Below are positions 1 through 5,622 of a DNA stretch of 5,622 nt, one piece after another. The first letter of the stretch is position 1, and every line of letters starts with the position of its first letter. The notes under the pieces are model-generated. The model saw nothing but the letters and a program-made list of their open reading frames with translations. It did no database searches and was not told where the DNA came from. The stretch spans positions 1 through 5,622 of the forward strand of contig JAUWMO010000234.1 in the NCBI GenBank assembly GCA_030613125.1, read 5' to 3'. A program made the translations under genes and the position numbers. The stretch is from Bacteroidota bacterium (GTDB taxonomy: Bacteria; Bacteroidota; Bacteroidia; Bacteroidales; VadinHA17).

Positions 1-74
1 GCAAACTTAAAAAAGCACATAACCTGAATATTCAGGTCATTTCTGAAGATGAATTCCTGGAAATGATAGAATAA
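1..74 (+). CDS. ligA: NAD-dependent DNA ligase, C-terminal end (partial)
   Basis: Only the last 23 complete codons and the stop (TAA, 72-74) are in the window; the frame begins with a complete codon at position 3. The peptide ends in ISEDEFLEMIE, which matches the closing strand and helix of the BRCT domain at the C-terminus of bacterial LigA, where a 'KA..L.I.VISEDEFL' pattern is typical. LigA seals nicks in duplex DNA during replication and repair using NAD+ as the adenylate donor; its BRCT domain contributes to DNA binding. The identification rests on this short tail plus the neighbourhood, since ligA next to a DUF6913 gene and dapA is an arrangement I associate with Bacteroidota. Another BRCT-ending protein cannot be strictly excluded. 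The catalytic domains lie to the left of the window. Confidence 0.82.
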   Translation, partial: KLKKAHNLNIQVISEDEFLEMIE

Positions 75-103
75 TTAAGTCCTTACACCTTATTTATGTT
101 TAT

Positions 104-135
104 GTTGAGCAAATATTCCACATTTATTAGTTTTG
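104..135 (+). promoter_or_regulatory. Bacteroidota-type promoter for the DUF6913-like gene and dapA
   Basis: A perfect TAnnTTTG box (TAGTTTTG, 128-135) is preceded by GTTG at 104-107, with a 20-base spacer. This is the -33/-7 architecture of the Bacteroidota primary sigma factor. Transcription would begin around position 140-143, leaving a leader of roughly 40 bases before the ATG at 183. The site lies in the short gap after ligA, so the downstream pair can be transcribed independently of ligA. No Shine-Dalgarno sequence is visible in the leader. Its A/T-rich dyad (150-155 with 164-169) is too weak to call a terminator. Confidence 0.6.
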
Positions 136-182
136 GTGTTCCTAAATTGAAAAATGTCAGGCAATTTTTATAAACTTGCATA

Positions 183-755
183 ATGGAAATATTTTCAAAA
201 TTGGGATCCGGGACCGGCAAGATGGTTTTAAAAAAAATGTTAAAAACCCGTAAAAGGCACAAAAAAGTTTTTAATCTTAAAACAGCCCGTTCAATTGGCA
301 TTTTGTTTGATGCTACCAATATAAATCATTTTGAAGCTGTATATGAATTATATAAAGACCTTCTCAAGGATCACGAGGAAATATTTGTTCTTGGATTTGT
401 CAATGCTAATGATATCCCGGATCAATATTTGTTTAAGAAAAACTTTTCATTCTTCACAAAAAAGGAAGTAAACTGGTATTTCAAACCTAAAAACCAGGAT
501 GCTCTGAGGTTCACTGATAAGAAATTCGATATACTTATCAATCTGAACCTTACTTATAATCTCCTGTTTGATTTTATCATTGCATTATCACTTGCCAGAT
601 TTAAAGTTGGAAGATATTGTAGGGAGGAAAATTATTATGATTTCATGATAAGTATTGAAAAGGAACCTACTTTTGAATATTTCATTCAGCAAGTGAAACA
701 TTATCTTGAAATGATCAACAGACCTGAATTATCGACAAATTTCATTAATGTTTAA
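183..755 (+). CDS. DUF6913-like protein of unknown function
   Basis: A 190-residue protein, probably cytoplasmic, with no signal peptide. The N-terminus is strongly basic (residues 14-29, rich in Lys and Arg). It is followed by a hydrophobic strand with an acidic end, SIGILFDATN (37-46), then alternating helices and strands. A conserved-looking core at 114-143 runs FDILINLN, then a hydrophobic helix ending LARFKVGR. This layout resembles the Bacteroidota family DUF6913, which I recall beside ligA and dapA; the assignment is from memory of the pattern. No catalytic motif is recognisable. The hydrophobic stretch around 119-139 is more likely a buried helix than a membrane span. ATG 183 is used as the start; Met14 (222) is an alternative. 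The stop is 6 bases before dapA, so co-transcription is likely. Function unknown. Confidence 0.8.
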   Translation: MEIFSKLGSGTGKMVLKKMLKTRKRHKKVFNLKTARSIGILFDATNINHFEAVYELYKDLLKDHEEIFVLGFVNANDIPDQYLFKKNFSFFTKKEVNWYFKPKNQDALRFTDKKFDILINLNLTYNLLFDFIIALSLARFKVGRYCREENYYDFMISIEKEPTFEYFIQQVKHYLEMINRPELSTNFINV

Positions 756-761
756 TAACCT

Positions 762-1640
762 ATGGATAAATTCATTGGCACAGGAGTAGCAATTGTTACT
801 CCTTTCAGACCTGACTCAAGTATTGATTTTAAATCGTTAGAAAAGGTTGTGGAACATCTTATTAATAACAAGGTCAATTATCTTGTAGTTCTGGGCACAA
901 CGGGAGAATCAGTAACTTTAAATAAAGAAGAGAAACGGGCGGTCGTAGATTTTATCCTCGAGATCAATCAGAACCGGGTACCCGTTGTTGTTGGCATAGG
1001 CGGCAATAATACACATGAAGTTATCAATCAACTCAGGAGCAATTCATTTGATGGGATTGATGCTATTCTTTCTGTAGCTCCGTATTATAACAAACCTAAT
1101 CAGGAAGGCTTGTTCCAGCATTATAGAACCATAGCTGCCGCCAGTCCGGTACCGGTTATTCTTTATAATGTTCCTGGTCGTACATCTGTTAATCTTTCGG
1201 CTGATACCACACTTGAATTAGCACATAAATCGAATAATATTATTGCAATTAAGGAAGCATCAGGGAATCTGGACCAGATCATTAAAATTGTCAGGAATAA
1301 ACCTGAAGGATTCCAGGTCATTTCAGGAGATGATGTCTTAACACTTCCGATCATTGCTATAGGTGGTACAGGTGTTATATCTGTATTAGGGAATGCTTTT
1401 CCTGCTGAAGTCAGTAAGATGGTATCACTATCTCTTAATAGTAAATTCGAAGATGCAAGAAAAATTCACTTTCAATTTACTGAATTAATTGATTTATTGT
1501 TTACAGACGGTAATCCTGCTGGTATTAAGGCAGTATTAAATGTAATGGACCTTATTTCGAATGCTCTTCGTCTCCCTCTTACACCTGTCCAAACAGCAAC
1601 ATATAATAAAATTTCCAAGCTGGTATCTGAGAGAATTTAG
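762..1640 (+). CDS. dapA: 4-hydroxy-tetrahydrodipicolinate synthase
   Basis: DapA condenses pyruvate with aspartate-4-semialdehyde, the first committed step of the diaminopimelate/lysine pathway that feeds protein and peptidoglycan synthesis; it is a cytoplasmic TIM barrel, usually a tetramer. The 292 residues equal the E. coli length. All active-site landmarks are visible: GTTGES at 45-50 (Thr46, Thr47), APYYNKP at 106-112 (Tyr109), YNVPGRT at 135-141 (Tyr135, Arg140), the Schiff-base lysine Lys164 in IAIKEASG, and GGTGVISV at 201-208. At the E. coli lysine feedback site, Asn80 and Glu84 correspond to Asn82 and Glu86 here, but His56 corresponds to Lys58, so lysine inhibition may be altered (inference). 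The related aldolases NanA and KdgA are less likely given GTTGES and the length. The ATG is 6 bases after the upstream stop; no clear Shine-Dalgarno sequence. Confidence 0.96.
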   Translation: MDKFIGTGVAIVTPFRPDSSIDFKSLEKVVEHLINNKVNYLVVLGTTGESVTLNKEEKRAVVDFILEINQNRVPVVVGIGGNNTHEVINQLRSNSFDGIDAILSVAPYYNKPNQEGLFQHYRTIAAASPVPVILYNVPGRTSVNLSADTTLELAHKSNNIIAIKEASGNLDQIIKIVRNKPEGFQVISGDDVLTLPIIAIGGTGVISVLGNAFPAEVSKMVSLSLNSKFEDARKIHFQFTELIDLLFTDGNPAGIKAVLNVMDLISNALRLPLTPVQTATYNKISKLVSERI

Positions 1641-1645
1641 GAATA

Positions 1646-4600
1646 TTATTTACTTGCCGGTATCTGTCTCTGCAGGGATCCTCCTGGCCGGCCATGACAA
1701 TGTTTGTATTTTTTACCACTACCGCAAGGGCATGGTTCATTTCTGCCAACTTTTTTCTCAACACGAACAGGTTGAACTTTCTGGAGTTCCTGCTTATCTC
1801 CCGTAGATGAAGCATCTGAATAAGAAGGAGCATCTGTTTTGGATGTTCTCATATTACTTGTATCCAGGCTTCTTCTTTCTCTTGCCTCTCTGACCTCACC
1901 TGGATCTGCAATTGGGATTTGGCCCTTCATTAAAGTCGCAATAACTTCTTTATTCACCTGAGTGACCATGTTGCTGAAAAGCTCGAATGATTCAAATTTA
2001 TAAATGAGTAATGGATCTTTTTGTTCATAAGTTGCAGCTTGTACTGACTGTTTCAGATCATCTAGTTCACGTAAGTGTTCTTTCCAGAAATTGTCAATCG
2101 TTGCAAGGATAACAGTCTTTTCATAGGACTTGACTAATTCTTTAGCATTAGTTTCTGAAGCCTTTTTAAGGTTGGTGATCACCTGAAAAACTTTTACTCC
2201 GTCTGATATTGGTACAACAATATTCTCATAAACATGTGATTGTCTTTTATAAACATCTTTTATTACAGGGTAGGCCTGTTTTGCAATTGAGTTTTCTTTC
2301 CTCATGTACGTTTCCAGGACAAGTTTATTAATCCTTTCTAATATGTCATCCGGATCTGCCTTAAGAAATTCTTGTTCAGAAAAAGGTGGTTCAATTGAAA
2401 AGGTTCTTAGTAATTCAAAGCTAAAGTTTTCAAAATCGCCTGCCTGGTGATATTGATCGGTCAGATTTTCTGACACATCATAGATCATATTAGCAATATC
2501 CACGCTCAATCTTTCTCCAAAAAGGGCATGCCGCCTTTTTTTATAAATCACCTCACGTTGAGAGTTCATTACATCATCATATTCCAAAAGCCTTTTTCTG
2601 ATCCCGAAATTATTCTCTTCCACTTTCTTTTGAGCTCTCTCAATCGATTTTGTAATAAGTGAATGCTGGATCACTTCTCCCTCTTCCAATCCCATGCGGT
2701 CCATCAGGCCTGCAATACGTTCAGTCCCAAACAACCGCATCAGGTCATCTTCAAGTGAAACAAAAAAATGTGAAGAGCCAGGATCTCCCTGCCTGCCAGA
2801 CCTGCCACGAAGCTGACGGTCAACCCTTCTTGATTCATGCCTTTCTGTTCCTATAATTGCCAATCCTCCTGCCTGTTTCACTTCCGGTGGTAGCTTAATA
2901 TCTGTACCCCTACCGGCCATATTGGTAGCAATTGTAACTTGTCCGGTCTTTCCGGCTTCGGCAACGATATCTGCTTCCCTCTGATGGAGTTTAGCATTCA
3001 GGACATTGTGCTTAATACCTTTCATATTTAACATCCTGCTCAGTAATTCAGATATCTCAACTGATGTAGTACCAACCAACGAAGGCCTTCCCGCATTTTT
3101 CAAACTAATTATCTCATTAATTACTGCATTATATTTCTCACGTTTGGTCTTATAAACCAGATCTTCATTATCATTCCTGATAACAGGTACATTTGTAGGA
3201 ATAACAACCACATCCAGTTTATAAATATTCCAGAATTCACCTGCTTCTGTTTCTGCTGTACCAGTCATTCCTGAAAGTTTGAGGTACATTCTGAAGTAGT
3301 TCTGTAAGGTTATTGTGGCAAACGTCTGAGTTGCAGCCTCCACTTTGACATTCTCTTTTGCCTCTATAGCCTGGTGAAGGCCATCTGAATATCTTCGGCC
3401 TTCCATGATCCTCCCGGTTTGCTCATCAACTATTTTCACCTTATTATCAATCAACACGTACTCCACATCCATTTCAAAAAGAGTATAAGCTTTGAGTAGT
3501 TGATTCATAGAATGCACCCGTTCCGACTTAACAGCATAATCCTGCAGAATTTTATCTTTTTCAGCCAATTTATCCTTGTTATCTTTTTCCGACTTTTCAA
3601 GTTCTGCAATCTGTTCTCCCACATCGGGAAGAACAAAAAAACTGGCATCTTCAGATGAAGTAGTAATAAGGTCCAGACCCTTCTCGGTAAGTTCAATAGT
3701 ATTCTGTTTTTCGTCAATAATGAAATATAGCTCATCAGTTACCTTATACATCTCCTTGCTGTTATTCTGCATGTAGAAGTTTTCGGTTTTATGCATCAGG
3801 GTTTTATTCCCTTCTTCACTCAGGAACTTTATGATAGCATTGTTTTTTGGAAGACCTTTATGTGCACGCAACAATAATAACCCACCTTTCTCGGTATTAT
3901 CTGCCGAAATTTCCTTTTTAGATTCGGCAAGAACCTGTGTCACAAGCTTTTTTTGAGCATTCACAAGTGTAACCACCTTAGGTTTCAGGGCATCAAAATA
4001 ATGTGTATCGGCTTTGGCTGTCGGACCTGAAATGATCAATGGCGTCCGGGCATCGTCAATCAATACAGAGTCAACCTCATCAACTATGGCAAAATGATGT
4101 TTCCTTTGTACCAGGTCATCCGGATTAATAGCCATATTATCACGCAGATAATCGAATCCGAATTCATTATTAGTACCAAAAGTAACATCAGCATTGTAAG
4201 CTTTCCTGCGTTCAGCCGAGTTTGGTTGATGCTTATCGATACAATCTACTGATAATCCATGAAATTCATATATCGGACCCATCCATTCCGAATCTCTTCT
4301 TGCCAGGTAATCATTTACAGTAACCAGGTGTACGCCCCGGCCGGTTAGAGCATTTAAGAAAACAGGTAAGGTTGCAACAAGGGTTTTTCCTTCCCCTGTG
4401 CCCATTTCAGCTATCCTGCCTTGATGAAGCACCACACCTCCAATAAGTTGCACGTCATAATGTACCATTTCCCAGGTGATCATAGTTCCTCCGGCTATCC
4501 AGGAGTTTTTATAATAAGCCTTGTTTCCCTTAATTTCAACATTATCTTTTATGGCAGCTATATTCCGGTCAAATTCAGTTGCGGTAACTTCGAGGACCTC

Positions 4601-4981
4601 ATTTTCTTTAAACCGTCTGGCTGTGTCTTTAATAATGGCAAAGGCTTTGGGAAGAATGTCATTCAGGATTTTTTCAAGTTTATCATCAATATCCTTTTCA
4701 AGTTTATCAATAGTCTGGTATATCTTTTCTTTTTCGTCAACAGTAACCTCATCTGATTCAGACCTTACTTTCAGGTCAGAGAGTTCTTTTTCTTCATTAC
4801 TGATCTGTTCTCTGACAAAATTTTTCAGTTCTTCAGAACTCTTACGTAACTCGTCATTCGATAATGAAACAATATTTTCATATTCTTCCTTAACCTTCTC
4901 AACTACAGGACTTATCTCCCGAATATCACGGTCAGATTTATTTCCGAAAACTTTCTTTGCTATTCCTCCTATTATATTCAT
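1646..4981 (-). CDS. secA: Preprotein translocase ATPase SecA, long Bacteroidota form
   Basis: SecA is the ATP-driven motor that pushes unfolded preproteins through SecYEG at the inner membrane. In the 1,111 residues one sees Walker A GTGEGKT (194-200), TVNDYLARRD (221-230), Walker B DEVD (301-304), LSGMTGTAETE (569-579), NMAGRGTDIKL (687-697) and the arginine-finger region RQLRGRSGRQGDPG (722-735). The helical scaffold and wing domains follow, then a polar linker (about 1028-1075) and a C-terminal zinc motif CxCx8CH (Cys1084, Cys1086, Cys1095, His1096), which in other bacteria contacts SecB. E. coli SecA has 901 residues: about 90 are added before Walker A and about 110 between Walker B and GMTGT, in the preprotein cross-linking domain. 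ATG 4981 is chosen because MNIIGGIAKKVFG is the typical start; a TTG at 5011 in the same frame lies inside the predicted -7 box. Complete, no frameshift seen. Confidence 0.97.
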   Translation of the reverse strand: MNIIGGIAKKVFGNKSDRDIREISPVVEKVKEEYENIVSLSNDELRKSSEELKNFVREQISNEEKELSDLKVRSESDEVTVDEKEKIYQTIDKLEKDIDDKLEKILNDILPKAFAIIKDTARRFKENEVLEVTATEFDRNIAAIKDNVEIKGNKAYYKNSWIAGGTMITWEMVHYDVQLIGGVVLHQGRIAEMGTGEGKTLVATLPVFLNALTGRGVHLVTVNDYLARRDSEWMGPIYEFHGLSVDCIDKHQPNSAERRKAYNADVTFGTNNEFGFDYLRDNMAINPDDLVQRKHHFAIVDEVDSVLIDDARTPLIISGPTAKADTHYFDALKPKVVTLVNAQKKLVTQVLAESKKEISADNTEKGGLLLLRAHKGLPKNNAIIKFLSEEGNKTLMHKTENFYMQNNSKEMYKVTDELYFIIDEKQNTIELTEKGLDLITTSSEDASFFVLPDVGEQIAELEKSEKDNKDKLAEKDKILQDYAVKSERVHSMNQLLKAYTLFEMDVEYVLIDNKVKIVDEQTGRIMEGRRYSDGLHQAIEAKENVKVEAATQTFATITLQNYFRMYLKLSGMTGTAETEAGEFWNIYKLDVVVIPTNVPVIRNDNEDLVYKTKREKYNAVINEIISLKNAGRPSLVGTTSVEISELLSRMLNMKGIKHNVLNAKLHQREADIVAEAGKTGQVTIATNMAGRGTDIKLPPEVKQAGGLAIIGTERHESRRVDRQLRGRSGRQGDPGSSHFFVSLEDDLMRLFGTERIAGLMDRMGLEEGEVIQHSLITKSIERAQKKVEENNFGIRKRLLEYDDVMNSQREVIYKKRRHALFGERLSVDIANMIYDVSENLTDQYHQAGDFENFSFELLRTFSIEPPFSEQEFLKADPDDILERINKLVLETYMRKENSIAKQAYPVIKDVYKRQSHVYENIVVPISDGVKVFQVITNLKKASETNAKELVKSYEKTVILATIDNFWKEHLRELDDLKQSVQAATYEQKDPLLIYKFESFELFSNMVTQVNKEVIATLMKGQIPIADPGEVREARERRSLDTSNMRTSKTDAPSYSDASSTGDKQELQKVQPVRVEKKVGRNEPCPCGSGKKYKHCHGRPGGSLQRQIPASK
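4671..4709. repeat. Perfect 15-bp direct repeat inside the SecA N-terminal insertion
   Basis: TTTTCAAGTTTATCA occurs at 4671-4685 and again at 4695-4709, a 24-base period that keeps the secA frame. In the protein it gives DKLEK twice, at residues 92-96 and 100-104, within a charged, probably coiled-coil stretch of the insertion specific to the long SecA form. The identity at nucleotide level, including third codon positions, suggests a fairly recent small tandem duplication rather than convergence, though the peptide is low in complexity. Confidence 0.75.
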
Positions 4982-5008
4982 GTTATACACTTTATTAAAA
5001 AGAGAGGG

Positions 5009-5042
5009 CAAAGGTACGGTTTTTCAACTATTTTCTTACAAC
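5009..5042 (-). promoter_or_regulatory. Bacteroidota-type promoter for secA
   Basis: Read on the minus strand, GTTG (5042-5039) is followed after 22 bases by a perfect TAnnTTTG box, TACCTTTG (5016-5009). Transcription would start near 5001-5004, giving a leader of about 20-25 bases before the secA ATG at 4981. The leader is A/T-rich without a Shine-Dalgarno sequence, as is usual in this phylum. The spacing is at the long end of the normal range, so the -33 assignment is less secure than the -7 box. The box covers the in-frame TTG at 5011 and so argues against translation from that codon. Confidence 0.6.
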
Positions 5043-5116
5043 ATAGGTTAATTAACACATAGTTATTAATTCTAAAACCCTGTTTACCTTTATGCTTTCA
5101 GGATAAGAAAAATACA

Positions 5117-5147
5117 ACTGCTATATAAAGTAAAATCAATATCTTTG
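5117..5147 (+). promoter_or_regulatory. Candidate promoter for the secreted-protein gene
   Basis: A perfect -7 box, TATCTTTG (5140-5147), lies 63 bases upstream of the ATG at 5211. With the usual spacing the -33 position falls on ACTG (5117-5120), a poor match to TTTG, so the promoter may be weak or need an activator. The start would be near 5153, leaving a leader of about 58 bases with no evident Shine-Dalgarno sequence. The site is about 100 bases from the divergent secA promoter, with no overlap. Confidence 0.5.
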
Positions 5148-5210
5148 TAATAACTATTTAGAGTTTCATATTATTCTGGTTCTGTAAGACTCATTTTTTG
5201 AAAAAATCCA

Positions 5211-5622
5211 ATGAAAGGATTAAGGTTTTTATATAAATCTTCAACAATACTGACAATCTTTCTTCTTTTGGCTTTTAGTTTTCCTGCTATATCTCAACCA
5301 TGGTTAAAAAAACTAACAGACCCTGAAATTAATGGAAAAAAAGAAAAAGAATTTATTGAGATCAAAAAAGCATTTCGGGAATACTGGGAAAACAGGGAGA
5401 TTAAAAAAGGGAAGGGGTATAAACCCTTTAGCCGTTGGGAATGGATGATGGAAGCAAGAACCGGAACCGGAATTGCAATTAATAAGAGTGCAACATTGTG
5501 GAATGCCTACTTACAAAAAATCATGGGGGACGTAACTGAAGGAAACTGGTACCAGTTTGGTCCCAAAATACCCCCAACAGATATTTCCACAGGCATTGTT
5601 GTAGGCGCCGGAAGGATCGACT
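5211..5622 (+). CDS. Exported protein, N-terminal part (probable secreted beta-propeller/BNR-type protein; partial)
   Basis: The frame is open from ATG 5211 to the window edge: 137 codons, no stop. Residues 1-29 form a Sec signal peptide: a basic start (MKGLRFLYK), a hydrophobic core (about residues 12-24) and a likely signal peptidase I site after PAIS, before Gln30. The mature start is helical and charged (FIEIKKAFREYW, then KGKGYKPFSRWEWMMEAR at about 64-81), followed by a Trp/Tyr-containing segment and a Gly-rich end, GIVVGAGRID. This pattern (a helix, 'KGKGYK.F.RWE', then a VGAGRID-type lead into a repeat) resembles the N-terminal region of large Bacteroidota proteins with WD40/BNR/VPS10-like propellers, often with a C-terminal type IX sorting domain. 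That part is outside the window, so both the propeller and type IX export are inference. There is no Cys after the signal core, so it is not a lipoprotein. Confidence 0.8.
   Translation, partial: MKGLRFLYKSSTILTIFLLLAFSFPAISQPWLKKLTDPEINGKKEKEFIEIKKAFREYWENREIKKGKGYKPFSRWEWMMEARTGTGIAINKSATLWNAYLQKIMGDVTEGNWYQFGPKIPPTDISTGIVVGAGRID

Noticed and set aside
150..169. A possible terminator hairpin (AAAAAT / ATTTTT with an 8-base loop) between ligA and the next gene.
   Set aside because: The stem is six A/T pairs only, with no GC core, and it lies downstream of the predicted promoter in the leader of the next gene.
83..319. A 78-codon open frame on the minus strand over the ligA/DUF6913 gap.
   Set aside because: It overlaps a good plus-strand promoter and the start of the DUF6913-like gene, has no recognisable motif, and is explained as chance in AT-rich DNA.
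1684..1697. A GC-rich palindrome (TGGCCGGCCA) just beyond the dapA end, considered as a terminator.
   Set aside because: It has no loop and no T-tract on either strand, and it encodes the SecA tail; it does not fit an intrinsic terminator.
2240..2260. SecA contains DVYKRQ (residues 909-914), the peptide commonly produced by read-through of the transposon mosaic-end adapter used in sequencing libraries.
   Set aside because: The underlying bases differ from the adapter at three positions (GTT, AAA and CAA codons instead of GTG, AAG and CAG), and the frame continues normally on both sides. It is genuine coding sequence.
4982..5011. A ten-residue N-terminal extension of SecA starting at an in-frame TTG (5011).
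   Set aside because: The TTG lies in the predicted -7 box, upstream of the likely transcription start, and the conserved SecA N-terminus begins at the ATG at 4981.
4521..5051. A 176-codon open frame on the plus strand opposite the start of secA.
   Set aside because: It is the antisense shadow of secA, runs through the secA promoter, and its Ser/Phe-rich composition is what the reverse complement of an AT-rich, Glu/Lys-rich gene gives.

Overview
The window looks like ordinary chromosomal DNA from a member of the Bacteroidota, probably Bacteroidales or a close relative. Four things support this. The ligA / DUF6913-like / dapA order is one I associate with this phylum. SecA has the long form (about 1,111 residues) seen there. 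Start codons lack clear Shine-Dalgarno sequences. All three promoter regions carry the TAnnTTTG -7 box used by the Bacteroidota primary sigma factor. The DNA is AT-rich throughout, with no sign of recent transfer.

Layout: positions 1-74 hold the last codons of ligA (NAD-dependent DNA ligase, plus strand). After a 108-base gap with a good promoter comes a 190-residue DUF6913-type protein of unknown function (183-755). Six bases later follows dapA (762-1640), the first committed enzyme of lysine/diaminopimelate synthesis; the two probably form one transcript. secA (1646-4981, minus strand) converges on dapA with only 5 bases between the stop codons. A 229-base divergent intergenic region (4982-5210) carries a promoter for secA and another for a rightward gene. 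That gene (5211 to beyond the window end) encodes an exported protein with a clear signal peptide. Its N-terminal region resembles that of large secreted Bacteroidota beta-propeller (BNR/VPS10-like) proteins, which are often type IX secretion substrates.

Functionally these are housekeeping genes: DNA ligation, lysine and peptidoglycan precursor synthesis, and the Sec export motor, followed by one probable Sec client. I see no mobile element, RNA gene, CRISPR array or defence system, and no evidence of an undescribed system. The points most worth a second look are the conserved but uncharacterised DUF6913-like gene coupled to dapA, the two large insertions in SecA (one with a perfect internal repeat), and the truncated secreted gene at the right edge.
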